8,305 nucleotides of DNA from an uncultured Fretibacterium sp. (GTDB lineage Bacteria > Synergistota > Synergistia > Synergistales > Aminobacteriaceae), in contig NZ_CALIAA010000141.1 in assembly GCF_938040765.1 (NCBI RefSeq), positions 1 through 8,305 of the forward strand, given 5' to 3'. The translations under genes were made by a program, and so were the position numbers. A model generated the notes under the pieces. That model was given only the letters and a program-made list of their open reading frames with translations. It ran no database searches and was not told the origin of the DNA. Shown here one piece after another: positions 1 through 6,695 of this stretch; the stretch's first letter is position 1; every line of letters starts with the position of its first letter.

Positions 1-437
1 TTTTCCCCTACATGCTGCCGTCCCTGGTCCTGGTCTCATCGCTCTTCGAGGCGTTCGTCAACTACGGGCTCGGGGTGCTCTGCCAGAGGGGACGGGCGCA
101 GAGCCCCCCTCCGCTTCCTCCGTTCTCGGACTGGCGCTTCTCCGGAACCCTGCTGCCCGCCATGTTTCTGGCGTTTCTCATGGGCTTTTTCGCCTCGGAC
201 TGGACGCCGGGCGCGATGTTTGCGATGAACCTGAAGATCGTGCTGAACGTCTTCTTCTTCGTCCAGGGATTGTCGCTGATCTGGTGGTGGTTTGTGCGCC
301 GGCGCGTCGGCGTGTTCTGGCGCTGCCTCGCCCTGGCGGTTTTCGCCCTTCCCGTGTTCTGGCTTTGGCTCGTCTTCCTCGGGGCGGGGGATATGATCTT
401 CGACCTGAGGCGCCGTGGAGGCGCGGCGAAGGGATGA
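1..437 (+). CDS. YybS-like DUF2232 membrane protein, C-terminal part (5' end outside window)
   Basis: This is the C-terminal end of a polytopic membrane protein. The frame is open to the left edge (codons for F-P-Y precede the first Met at 12), so the real start lies upstream. About 144 residues are visible and hold three or four hydrophobic segments: residues ~1-20 counted from the Met at 12, ~48-66, ~72-96 and ~100-125. The last two flank a short basic stretch (VRRRVG). The tail reads FLGAGDMIFDLRRRG, which resembles the 'G-D-x-x-x-D-x-R-(K/R)' ending of the DUF2232/YybS family. That family is commonly encoded between rpsR and rplI, and rplI follows here, which supports the call. The molecular function of the family is not established; the protein presumably sits in the cytoplasmic membrane. 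The assignment rests on membrane topology, the tail motif and gene context, not on a full-length match. Confidence 0.72.
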   Translation, partial: FPYMLPSLVLVSSLFEAFVNYGLGVLCQRGRAQSPPPLPPFSDWRFSGTLLPAMFLAFLMGFFASDWTPGAMFAMNLKIVLNVFFFVQGLSLIWWWFVRRRVGVFWRCLALAVFALPVFWLWLVFLGAGDMIFDLRRRGGAAKG

Positions 438-497
438 GGGCCGGTTGGGGAGGCGCGAGCCGGGAGGACCGCGGGGAACGTATGTGCCGGCGGATAG

Positions 498-524
498 TTG
501 AACGGGTACTCGAAATCTGAGAAT
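498..524 (+). promoter_or_regulatory. Weak candidate sigma-70-type promoter for rplI-dnaB
   Basis: TTGAAC at 498-503 resembles a -35 box, and GAGAAT at 519-524 matches 4 of 6 positions of a -10 box, preceded by TG-like sequence. The spacer is only 15 bases, shorter than the usual 16-18. The pair overlaps the first copy of the direct repeat, so a protein bound to the repeat could affect it. Transcription from genes upstream of the window is equally possible. This is a suggestion only. Confidence 0.22.
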
Positions 525-546
525 CGGTACTCGAAAATTCGATTCG
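505..546 (+). repeat. Two-copy 11-bp direct repeat at 21-bp spacing, upstream of rplI
   Basis: GGTACTCGAAA occurs exactly at 505-515 and again at 526-536, start to start 21 bases, or two helical turns. The second copy runs into a palindrome, TCGAA-AA-TTCGA (531-542). This is the AT-richest part of a GC-rich gap and ends a few bases before the rplI ribosome-binding site. Two like half-sites on the same DNA face would suit a regulator binding site or a leader element. No known family of sites is recognised, so the function is inference. Confidence 0.5.
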
Positions 547-564
547 AAGGGAGAGGTGCGTCCG

Positions 565-1017
565 ATGCAGGTTATCTTGAAGGCGGATGTGAACAAAGTG
601 GGCCGTGCAGGCGAGCTTTTGACCGTGAGCGACGGATATGCCCGGAACTTTCTGCTGCCCCGCGGCCTTGCCGACGAGGCGACGGCCGGGAAGATTGCGG
701 ACCTCAAGGAGCGTCAGAAGCATCAGAGGGCAAAGGAGGACAAGCTGCGTCAGGAGGCCGAGGCGGCCCGCCAGACGCTCCAGGGCAGGACCGTCCGTAT
801 CGAGGCGACGGCGGGGGAGAACGGGAAGCTCTTCGGCAGCATCACGGCGGCGCAGATCGCCGAGGCCCTGGAGGCCCAGCATGGCGTCGCGGTCGACAAG
901 CGCGACATAAAAATGGCCGAGCCCGTCAAACAGTCGGGAACCCACCCCTTCACCCTGAGGCTGTACTCCGGGGTGGCCGCGGAGATGGTGCTGTCCGTGA
1001 CGGTTCGAGGCGCCTGA
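565..1017 (+). CDS. rplI: 50S ribosomal protein L9 (bL9)
   Basis: Encodes bL9 (150 residues, the usual family length), which binds 23S rRNA near the L1 stalk base of the large subunit and influences translational fidelity. The N-terminal domain opens MQVILKADVNKVG and contains the complete bL9 signature at residues 13-40: G13-x2-G16-x4-V21-x2-G24-Y25-x2-N28-F29-L30-x3-G34. Residues ~41-75 are a charged Lys/Glu/Arg/Ala-rich stretch, the long connecting helix of the family, followed by the C-terminal rRNA-binding domain (~78-149, with GKLFGSIT). The ATG at 565 is chosen because it matches the conserved N-terminus and has a purine-rich GGGAGAGGT ribosome-binding site about 7 bases upstream. An in-frame GTG at 556 lies inside that site and is less likely. 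dnaB begins 10-16 bases after the stop, so the two are probably co-transcribed. Confidence 0.97.
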   Translation: MQVILKADVNKVGRAGELLTVSDGYARNFLLPRGLADEATAGKIADLKERQKHQRAKEDKLRQEAEAARQTLQGRTVRIEATAGENGKLFGSITAAQIAEALEAQHGVAVDKRDIKMAEPVKQSGTHPFTLRLYSGVAAEMVLSVTVRGA

Positions 1018-1033
1018 CCGTCCCGCTTTGTCC

Positions 1034-2371
1034 ATGCAGCTCTATGACCGTGTGCCCCCGCAGAACCTGGGGGCCGAGCGCGCCGTCCTGGGCGCCTGTC
1101 TCCTGGAGCAGGAGGCCCTGGGGATCGCTCTGGAGACCCTGAGCGCGGACGATTTCTACGACCTGAACCATAGGACGGCCTTCGGGGTGATGAGCGACAT
1201 GTATGCCGCAAATCGCCCGGTCGACCTTGTGACCTTCGGGGAGGAACTGCTCAAGAGGGGGGCTTTCGAGAAGCTTGGGGGGCAGCCTTTTTTCGCCTCC
1301 CTCGTGGCGGAGGTCCCCACCACGGCCAATGTCGGGTATCACTCCGACATCGTCCGGGAAAAATCGATTCGGAGGCGCCTGATCGATGCGGGGAGCCGGA
1401 TCGTCAGCCTGGGCTATTCGAGCGACCTCGAGAGCGCCATGATCATGGACGAGGCGGAGCGCGCCGTGTTCGAGGTCTCCCAGAACAACAACCGCGTCGA
1501 TTTCCGCCCCGTCCGCGATATCCTGGGCGGGACCTTCCGGAAGATCGAACAGCGGTACCAGCAGAGCGGCTCCGACGTCAGCGGGTTCGAGTCGAGCTTT
1601 ACGGATCTGGACCGCCTGACCGGCGGATTTCAGCCCGGGAGCCTGAACATCGTCGCCGCCCGTCCCTCCATGGGAAAGACGGCGTTTGCGCTGAACATCG
1701 CCCAGTTCGGCGGCGGGGGACGCAACGCCGCCGTGCTGATCTTCAGCCTGGAGATGTCGTCGGAACAGCTGGTGCAGCGCATGCTGGGCTCGCAGGCCCA
1801 GGTGGACATCCAGGCCATGAACACGGGGACCATGGGCAAGAGCGATTGGGACGAGCTGCAGAATGCGGCCGGGATCCTGACCCGGCGCCCCATCTTCATC
1901 GACGACAGCTCCATGCTGACGACGATGGATTTCCGCGCCCGGTGCAGGCGCTTCAAGGCGCGCCACGAGAACCTCGGGCTGATCGTCGTGGATTATCTCC
2001 AGCTCATGAGCTTCGGCGGGCGCTCCACGGACAACCGGCAGCAGGAGGTCGCGGAGATCTCGCGGATGCTCAAGGGCGTTGCCCGCGAGCTGGACTGCCC
2101 GGTACTCGCCCTCTCGCAGCTCTCGCGTGAGACGGAGAAGCGCCCCGACAAGAAGCCCATGCTGTCGGACCTTCGGGATTCCGGCGCCATCGAGCAGGAC
2201 GCGGACACCGTCATGTTCCTCTACAGGCCGGACTATTACGAGGAGTCCAAGCCCGATGTGGACAGCGAGGCCTCGCTGAGCCTCGCGAAGAACCGCAACG
2301 GCCCCACGGACATCGTTCACCTCATCTTCAGACGGCAGATCACGCGCTTTTTCAACGCGATGGCGTCCTGA
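1034..2371 (+). CDS. dnaB: Replicative DNA helicase DnaB
   Basis: Encodes the hexameric 5'-3' replicative helicase that unwinds the chromosome at the fork and recruits DnaG primase. It has 445 residues from the ATG at 1034 (447 if the TTG at 1028 is used), the normal family length. Residues ~2-105 are the helical DnaB N-terminal domain (PPQNLGAERAVLGACL), then a linker that binds primase, then a RecA-type ATPase core. Walker A is ARPSMGKT (209-216, K215, T216). Walker B is LIVVDYLQLM with D320. The DnaB-specific LSQLSRETEKRPDKKPMLSDLR and SGAIEQDADTVMF stretches are present. The C-terminal KNRNGPT motif starts at K419; the following residue is D where G is more usual. No clear Shine-Dalgarno sequence precedes either start, so translation may be coupled to rplI just upstream. 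No intein or frameshift is seen. Confidence 0.97.
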   Translation: MQLYDRVPPQNLGAERAVLGACLLEQEALGIALETLSADDFYDLNHRTAFGVMSDMYAANRPVDLVTFGEELLKRGAFEKLGGQPFFASLVAEVPTTANVGYHSDIVREKSIRRRLIDAGSRIVSLGYSSDLESAMIMDEAERAVFEVSQNNNRVDFRPVRDILGGTFRKIEQRYQQSGSDVSGFESSFTDLDRLTGGFQPGSLNIVAARPSMGKTAFALNIAQFGGGGRNAAVLIFSLEMSSEQLVQRMLGSQAQVDIQAMNTGTMGKSDWDELQNAAGILTRRPIFIDDSSMLTTMDFRARCRRFKARHENLGLIVVDYLQLMSFGGRSTDNRQQEVAEISRMLKGVARELDCPVLALSQLSRETEKRPDKKPMLSDLRDSGAIEQDADTVMFLYRPDYYEESKPDVDSEASLSLAKNRNGPTDIVHLIFRRQITRFFNAMAS

Positions 2372-2387
2372 GGAAGCGTGGACTTGG

Positions 2388-2411
2388 AAATGATGGCATT
2401 GTAAATGATGG
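2388..2411 (+). repeat. Short 9-bp direct repeat after dnaB
   Basis: AAATGATGG occurs at 2388-2396 and again at 2403-2411 (15-bp period) in the roughly 100-base gap between dnaB and the helicase gene. No terminator-like hairpin with a T-run is visible in this gap, so read-through from dnaB is possible. Two copies of a 9-mer in AT-richer DNA may be chance, and no function is claimed. Confidence 0.3.
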
Positions 2412-2475
2412 ATTGGAGAGGCGGATGCACGGCCGCCGACGAGTCGGGATGATTTTGGAGGAATGTTTGAACGTT

Positions 2476-4254
2476 ATGAGTGATTTATTGAAGGACAATG
2501 GGGACGGGAAAGGGCTGGAGAGGGACGAGTACCGGGAGCTGGAGGTCTATGGCCGGGAGGACGCCGGGACGGCCGAGGAGGGGTTCGGCGCTTACGGATT
2601 GAGGGACGAGCTTGCCCGTGCCCTGGAGAAGAAGGGGTTCGAGACCCCCACCCCCGTGCAGTGCCGGGTTCTGGAATCCGACTGGCGGGGACGGGACCTC
2701 ATCGTGAGGGCCCGGACGGGTTCGGGGAAAACCCTGGCCTTTCTCCTGCCCCTCCTGCAGGATATGCGCGTCTCGGAGCGCTCGCCGCATCTTCTGGTGC
2801 TGGCCCCGACCCGGGAGCTGGCTCAGCAGACCGCCCGGGAGGCGGAGTGGCTGGTGCGCTACCTCGACGTCTCGGTGGTGTCCCTCGTCGGAGGGCTCGA
2901 GATGTCGCCTCAGCTCAGGGGCCTCCGGGAGGGGGCGGCGATCGTCGTGGGGACACCGGGCCGGACGCGGGACCACATCGAGCGCGGCAGCCTGAGGACC
3001 GAGGGCATTCGCTGCGTCGTCCTGGACGAGGGCGACCAGATGCTGGACATGGGGTTCCGCGAGGAGCTGGAGGCCATCCTGGACGCGCTGCCGGAGGATC
3101 GCCGCACGTGGCTCTTCTCGGCGACGATGCCCCCCGAGGTGCGCGCGCTGGCGGACCGCTACCTCGACACCCCCCTGACCCTGACCCTGACGGAGGAGGG
3201 GGAGCAGCACGAGGATATCCTCCATCGGGTCTACATGGTCCCCTCGCGCCGCCGTTTCGAGGGGCTGGTGAACATCCTGCTCTGGGAGCATCCCCGGCGC
3301 AGCCTGATCTTCTGCCATACCCGCATGGAGTCCATCGAGGTTGCCCAGCGGCTGCAGGACGAGGGGTTCAACGCGGCGGCCCTGCACGGGGACATGACGC
3401 AGCGCGAGCGCAACGCCGTGCTGGCCTCCTTCAAGTCGGGCTCCATGCCCTGCCTGGTTGCGACGAACGTCGCCGCCCGCGGTCTGGATGTGGAGGGGGT
3501 GACCCACGTCATCCAGCTGGGGCTGCCCGACGACCGCGAGACCTTCGTGCATCGAAGCGGCCGAACCGGAAGGGCCGGAAACGAGGGGACGAACCTGATC
3601 CTGCTCTCGCCGGTCGAGGCGGGGCGCTTCCGCGCCATGCTGCGGACGACGCAGATGAAGGTCGAGTGGCAGGACGTTCCGGGCCTGGACCGCATCCATA
3701 CGGTCCAGCGCGAGGTGGCGGAGGAGAAACTGCTCTCCGCGCCGCTCGAGACGGAATATTCGAGTTACCTGAGCTGGGCGGAGGACCTGCTGGAGAGGGC
3801 CGAGCCCAAGGTCCTGGTCGCGAAGCTGCTGAGCTCCCTCAACTCTCGGACGGCCAAGGGCTACAACCTCGGCGCGGACCTCGAGCGCGAGCGCGAGCGC
3901 CGCAGCCGGGGCACGGGCCGGGGGGAATACGCTGCGGGGACGCCGCGGCGCTCCGGATCCCGTCCCAGGGGCACGATGACGCGCCTGCGCAGCAGCCAGG
4001 GCGGGGCCCGGGATGTGGGGCGCGTTCTGAACGCGATTTGTACGGCCCTCAAGGTGGAGCGGTGCGAGGTCGGCGCCATCCGCCTGAAGGACGATCACGT
4101 CATGGTCGAGCTGCTGCCTCTGGCCCTCTCCCGGCTGGAGCAGGGACGTGCCGGGCTGGCCCGATGGGGGCTCTACCCGGAGGACGAACCCCGGGCCCGC
4201 AGGGGGACGGACGTCGCTCCGAGATCGCGCTACGGCCGCGGGGGAAGGGATTGA
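2476..4254 (+). CDS. DEAD-box ATP-dependent RNA helicase with DbpA-like C-terminal RNA-binding region (DeaD/CsdA type)
   Basis: Encodes a cytoplasmic DEAD-box helicase (592 residues from the ATG at 2476), a class that remodels RNA duplexes in ribosome assembly, mRNA decay or cold adaptation. Motifs appear in order: Q-motif region with upstream aromatic (GFETPTPVQ); motif I ARTGSGKT (79-86); Ia PTRELAQQ (from 111); GG and TPGR; motif II DEGD (184-187) in place of canonical DEAD; motif III SAT (215-217); motif IV-V region with CHTR and ATNVAARGLDV; motif VI HRSGRTGR (359-366). After the core come a helical part (~405-465), an ER/RG-rich linker (~470-500) and a region (~501-570) resembling the DbpA/CsdA RNA-binding domain (DVGRVLNAICTAL...CEVGAIRLKDDHVMVELL), then a basic tail. 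GGAGG at 2457-2461 is the likely ribosome-binding site. It is 14 bases from this ATG but 5 from an in-frame TTG at 2467, so the start could be 2467. Upstream in-frame starts at 2413, 2425 and 2449 are less well supported. DeaD, CshA and DbpA subtypes cannot be separated here. Confidence 0.93.
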   Translation: MSDLLKDNGDGKGLERDEYRELEVYGREDAGTAEEGFGAYGLRDELARALEKKGFETPTPVQCRVLESDWRGRDLIVRARTGSGKTLAFLLPLLQDMRVSERSPHLLVLAPTRELAQQTAREAEWLVRYLDVSVVSLVGGLEMSPQLRGLREGAAIVVGTPGRTRDHIERGSLRTEGIRCVVLDEGDQMLDMGFREELEAILDALPEDRRTWLFSATMPPEVRALADRYLDTPLTLTLTEEGEQHEDILHRVYMVPSRRRFEGLVNILLWEHPRRSLIFCHTRMESIEVAQRLQDEGFNAAALHGDMTQRERNAVLASFKSGSMPCLVATNVAARGLDVEGVTHVIQLGLPDDRETFVHRSGRTGRAGNEGTNLILLSPVEAGRFRAMLRTTQMKVEWQDVPGLDRIHTVQREVAEEKLLSAPLETEYSSYLSWAEDLLERAEPKVLVAKLLSSLNSRTAKGYNLGADLERERERRSRGTGRGEYAAGTPRRSGSRPRGTMTRLRSSQGGARDVGRVLNAICTALKVERCEVGAIRLKDDHVMVELLPLALSRLEQGRAGLARWGLYPEDEPRARRGTDVAPRSRYGRGGRD

Positions 4255-4274
4255 GCGGCCCCGGCCCCGTGGTC
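4234..4274. terminator. Candidate hairpin between convergent helicase and pbpC genes
   Basis: GGCCGCGGGG (4234-4243) can pair with CCCCGTGGTC (4265-4274), a 10-bp stem with two G-T pairs around a 21-base loop. It spans the helicase stop codon and reaches the pbpC stop codon, in an 18-base convergent gap. It could slow transcription from both sides. There is no T-run on either side and the loop is long, so it is not a classic intrinsic terminator and may only reflect GC-rich sequence. Confidence 0.25.
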
Positions 4275-6609
4275 AGCGCAGCAGGATGTCCGCCCCGCGC
4301 TTCCTTCCGGGGGTGACGACCGAGACGTTCGTGAAGGCGCTGCGTCCCTCCTCGTCGACGGCCCCCACGACGTGTCGGCCGTCGGGGACGCGGTGAAAGA
4401 AGGTCTCGTTGGGCAGGGCCGAGCCGATGTAAATCCCGTCCAGGTACCACCATACCCTTCCGACGGCGCCCTCCGCCCTCATCGGGATCCTCTGCCGCAG
4501 GTCCAGCGGGGCGGAGGTGTAGACGGCCTCCGCGATGGGGGATGTGATGGAGAGCACGGCGCGCCTTTGAATCTGCTCCTGCGGCGTCTCCCTCGAGGAG
4601 AACTCGGCGGGCAGCATCAGCGTCGGCTGCCCCCGCCGGATGACGTGGAGGCTGCAGGGCGTCGTCTGGGTGACCCCCTCGATCGACCAGTCCAGGCGGG
4701 TCGACGTGCAGGCCGCGGTGGGCGGCTGGCCGGAGAGCGCGCATACGGTGCGCAGGCCGAGCCCGGCCGGTTTGCCGTACCAGGACGACCTTGGCGAGAT
4801 CGTTCGGAGAAGTTTGACGGCGACGGGAGCGGCGGCCTTGGCGCCCACCAGCCCCGGCCAGGGGTCCCCCTCGGGGTTGCCGACCCACACGACGGCCGTG
4901 TAGTCGGGGGTCCACGCCGCGCTCCACGCGTCCCGAAGCCCATAGGAGGTGCCCGTCTTCAGGGCGACGTGCCAGTACTGACCCAGGGTTTCCCGTGAGA
5001 ACGTCGTCAGCCGACTCCTGTTGTCGAGGATGTCGCTGACGATCCAGCAGGCGGCCTCCGAGGCCATCCGGGTCTCCTCCTGAGGAAGCGGCGAGGGGGT
5101 GAGGCTCAGGGGCCGGTGGCGTCCCAGCGACGCCAGTGCCGTGTAGGCCTCGAGGGCTTCCATGACGGTGACCTCGCAGCCGCCCAGGATGAGGGAATCG
5201 CCGTAGTGTGTGGCCGGCTGGGTGAGGTGGGCCAGGCCGCACTCCCGCATCAGCAGCAGTACCCGGTCGGGCCCGGCCAGACGCAGGACGCGCACCGCCG
5301 GGGCGTTCAGGGACTCGGCAAGGGCGACCCGGGTGCTGACGGCCCCGCGGTAGCTCAGGTCGAAGTTGCGCGGGGCCCGTCCCGAGAAGGCCATGGAGGA
5401 GTCCGCCAGAAGGGAGGACGCGGTCAGAAATCCCTGATCGACGGCGGAGAGGTAGGCAAAGGGCTTCAGGAGGGAACCCGGCGAACGGGGAGCCCGTCCG
5501 CAGTCCACCCAGGCGTTGCGGCTCCCGTCCCCGAACCGCGCGTTGCCCACCCACCCGACGAGCCGGGCCGTCCGGTTGTCCACGATTCCAGCGGACAGGG
5601 TGATCTCGCGGGGCAGGTCCGAAAGGGATTGACGGAGCAGGGACTCCAGCTTCGTCTGGATCTCCAGGTCCAGAGTTGTGTCGATCCTGCCGTCGCCGTT
5701 TCCCGCGACCCCGTTCTCCAGAACGAGCTCCGCGAAGTGGAAGGCGCGCAGGGGGGGGGCGTAGCGGCGATGGGGCAGGTCCTCCAGGAGCGCCCTTTGA
5801 GCCGTATCCGAGGTGAGGACACCCCGATCCCTCAGGAATCGGATGACGGTGTCCCGACGGCGCCGCGCCGCCTCGGGCCTCAGGTCGGGACGGTACAGGG
5901 TAGGGCCCTTCAGCATCCCGATCATCAGGCAGGCCTCTCCCGGGGAGAGCTTGAGGGCCGGCTTGCCGAAATAGAGCAGGGACGCGGCCTGCACGCCCCG
6001 AATGTTGCCGCCGAAGGGCGCCTGATTCAGATAGTTCTCCAGAATCTTTTCCTTCGTCATCACCCGTTCCAGCTTCATGGCCTGAATGAACTCCCGGACC
6101 TTGGTCCCCAGGCTGCGGGCCCTCCGCGCCGGGACCGCCGGGCCACGTTCGGACGGCTCCCTCCCGGATGACTCCCTCTTTGATGGTTCTCTCTCGGATA
6201 TGGAAAGGCGTATGAGCTGGCTGGTTATGGTGGAGGCCCCGGAAACGACGCGCCGGGCGGCGATGTTCTGGACTGTGGCCCTCAGAAGCGCCAGGGGGTC
6301 GATGCCGGGATGGCGGTAGAACCGGCCGTCCTCGACGCCGACGGCAACCAGCGGCAGCCATTTTCCCATCTCGGAGAGCGGGATGGGAATCTGCCACTCC
6401 GAGTTCGAGGAGAGCCGGAGGTGAAAAAGGCGTCCCCGGGCGTCGTAGAGGGCGGGGGACGCCTCGATGCGGGTCACCTGCTCCTGATCGAGGGGGATGA
6501 GGAGATACAGAAGGGCGAATGCCGCGATCCCCGAGAGAACCGCCGCCAAAAGAAAGAACAGGCACGCGCGAAGGCGTCCTCGTGCGCGGATGGAATTTTT
6601 GACCTGCAT
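4273..6609 (-). CDS. pbpC: Penicillin-binding protein 1C (bifunctional glycosyltransferase/transpeptidase)
   Basis: Encodes a class A penicillin-binding protein of the PBP1C type (778 residues). It polymerises glycan strands from lipid II and carries a transpeptidase-type domain on the outer face of the cytoplasmic membrane. A short basic N-terminus precedes one membrane anchor (~15-38). The GT51 glycosyltransferase domain shows VEDGRFYRHPGIDP with catalytic-type E93 and GASTITSQ (124-131), then KEKILENYLNQAPFGGN. The transpeptidase domain has SLLK (S379 nucleophile, K382), SLN (433-435) and KTGTS (from K551). The C-terminal ~90 residues (TSPIAEAVY ... YLDGIYIG ... DGRHVVGAVDEEG) form the PBP1C C-terminal domain found in this subfamily. 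A repetitive 20-residue insertion sits at 140-159. The start at 6609 is preferred because AAGAGGA lies about 6 bases upstream; an in-frame ATG at 6624 would add five residues but has no such site. It follows the Na/Pi-type gene on the same strand after 86 bases and converges with the helicase gene. Confidence 0.95.
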   Translation of the reverse strand: MQVKNSIRARGRLRACLFFLLAAVLSGIAAFALLYLLIPLDQEQVTRIEASPALYDARGRLFHLRLSSNSEWQIPIPLSEMGKWLPLVAVGVEDGRFYRHPGIDPLALLRATVQNIAARRVVSGASTITSQLIRLSISEREPSKRESSGREPSERGPAVPARRARSLGTKVREFIQAMKLERVMTKEKILENYLNQAPFGGNIRGVQAASLLYFGKPALKLSPGEACLMIGMLKGPTLYRPDLRPEAARRRRDTVIRFLRDRGVLTSDTAQRALLEDLPHRRYAPPLRAFHFAELVLENGVAGNGDGRIDTTLDLEIQTKLESLLRQSLSDLPREITLSAGIVDNRTARLVGWVGNARFGDGSRNAWVDCGRAPRSPGSLLKPFAYLSAVDQGFLTASSLLADSSMAFSGRAPRNFDLSYRGAVSTRVALAESLNAPAVRVLRLAGPDRVLLLMRECGLAHLTQPATHYGDSLILGGCEVTVMEALEAYTALASLGRHRPLSLTPSPLPQEETRMASEAACWIVSDILDNRSRLTTFSRETLGQYWHVALKTGTSYGLRDAWSAAWTPDYTAVVWVGNPEGDPWPGLVGAKAAAPVAVKLLRTISPRSSWYGKPAGLGLRTVCALSGQPPTAACTSTRLDWSIEGVTQTTPCSLHVIRRGQPTLMLPAEFSSRETPQEQIQRRAVLSITSPIAEAVYTSAPLDLRQRIPMRAEGAVGRVWWYLDGIYIGSALPNETFFHRVPDGRHVVGAVDEEGRSAFTNVSVVTPGRKRGADILLR
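6133..6192 (-). repeat. Degenerate 15-bp (5-residue) tandem repeat within pbpC
   Basis: Read on the minus strand, four consecutive 15-base units encode REPSK, RESSG, REPSE and RGPAV (residues 140-159 of the 778-residue product). The first three are clearly related in DNA and protein; the fourth has decayed. They follow the GASTITSQLIRLS segment of the glycosyltransferase domain and precede the basic KVREFIQAMKLE helix. This is a flexible site where other PBP1C proteins, as I recall them, have only a short basic loop. The reading frame is preserved. Confidence 0.6.
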
Positions 6610-6695
6610 CGGATTCCTCTTCATCGTGTAATGGTAAGGGCATAGGATAAGTTCATTGCGCCCGACTCTTCATCTTTCCCGTTCGATTCAATGCG
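6610..6695 (-). other. Intergenic gap between the Na/Pi-type gene and pbpC
   Basis: This 86-base stretch is AT-richer than its surroundings. Read on the minus strand it contains TATCCT- and TACCAT-like hexamers, each a partial -10 match, but no acceptable -35 box at the right distance. It also has no hairpin with a T-run. AAGAGGA near its pbpC end is the likely ribosome-binding site for the ATG at 6609. Whether pbpC has its own promoter or is co-transcribed with the transporter gene cannot be decided from the sequence. Confidence 0.4.

Noticed and set aside
556..567. GTG start for rplI adding three residues
   Set aside because: The GTG lies within the purine-rich ribosome-binding site, and the conserved L9 N-terminus begins at the ATG at 565.
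950..2320. Minus-strand open frame of about 456 codons opposite dnaB
   Set aside because: It is an antisense shadow of the well-supported dnaB, with no domain or ribosome-binding site evidence.
2485..4098. Minus-strand open frame of about 537 codons opposite the helicase gene
   Set aside because: There are no recognisable motifs and the composition is typical of the antisense of a GC-rich gene; the plus strand carries a full set of helicase motifs.
2661..4316. Plus-strand open frame of about 551 codons inside the helicase gene
   Set aside because: It is Gly/Ala/Pro/Arg-rich low-complexity sequence in a shifted frame, incompatible with the helicase reading.
5116..6171. Plus-strand open frame of about 351 codons opposite pbpC
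   Set aside because: It is an antisense shadow and no protein family is recognisable.
4100..6643. Very long minus-strand open frame (about 847 codons) overlapping pbpC in another frame
   Set aside because: The translation is Arg/Gly/Pro-rich low-complexity sequence without domains and lies over a gene with all PBP1C motifs. It is a GC-bias shadow.
6610..6695. Promoter for pbpC
   Set aside because: Only isolated -10-like hexamers are seen, without a matching -35 box, which is too weak to call.
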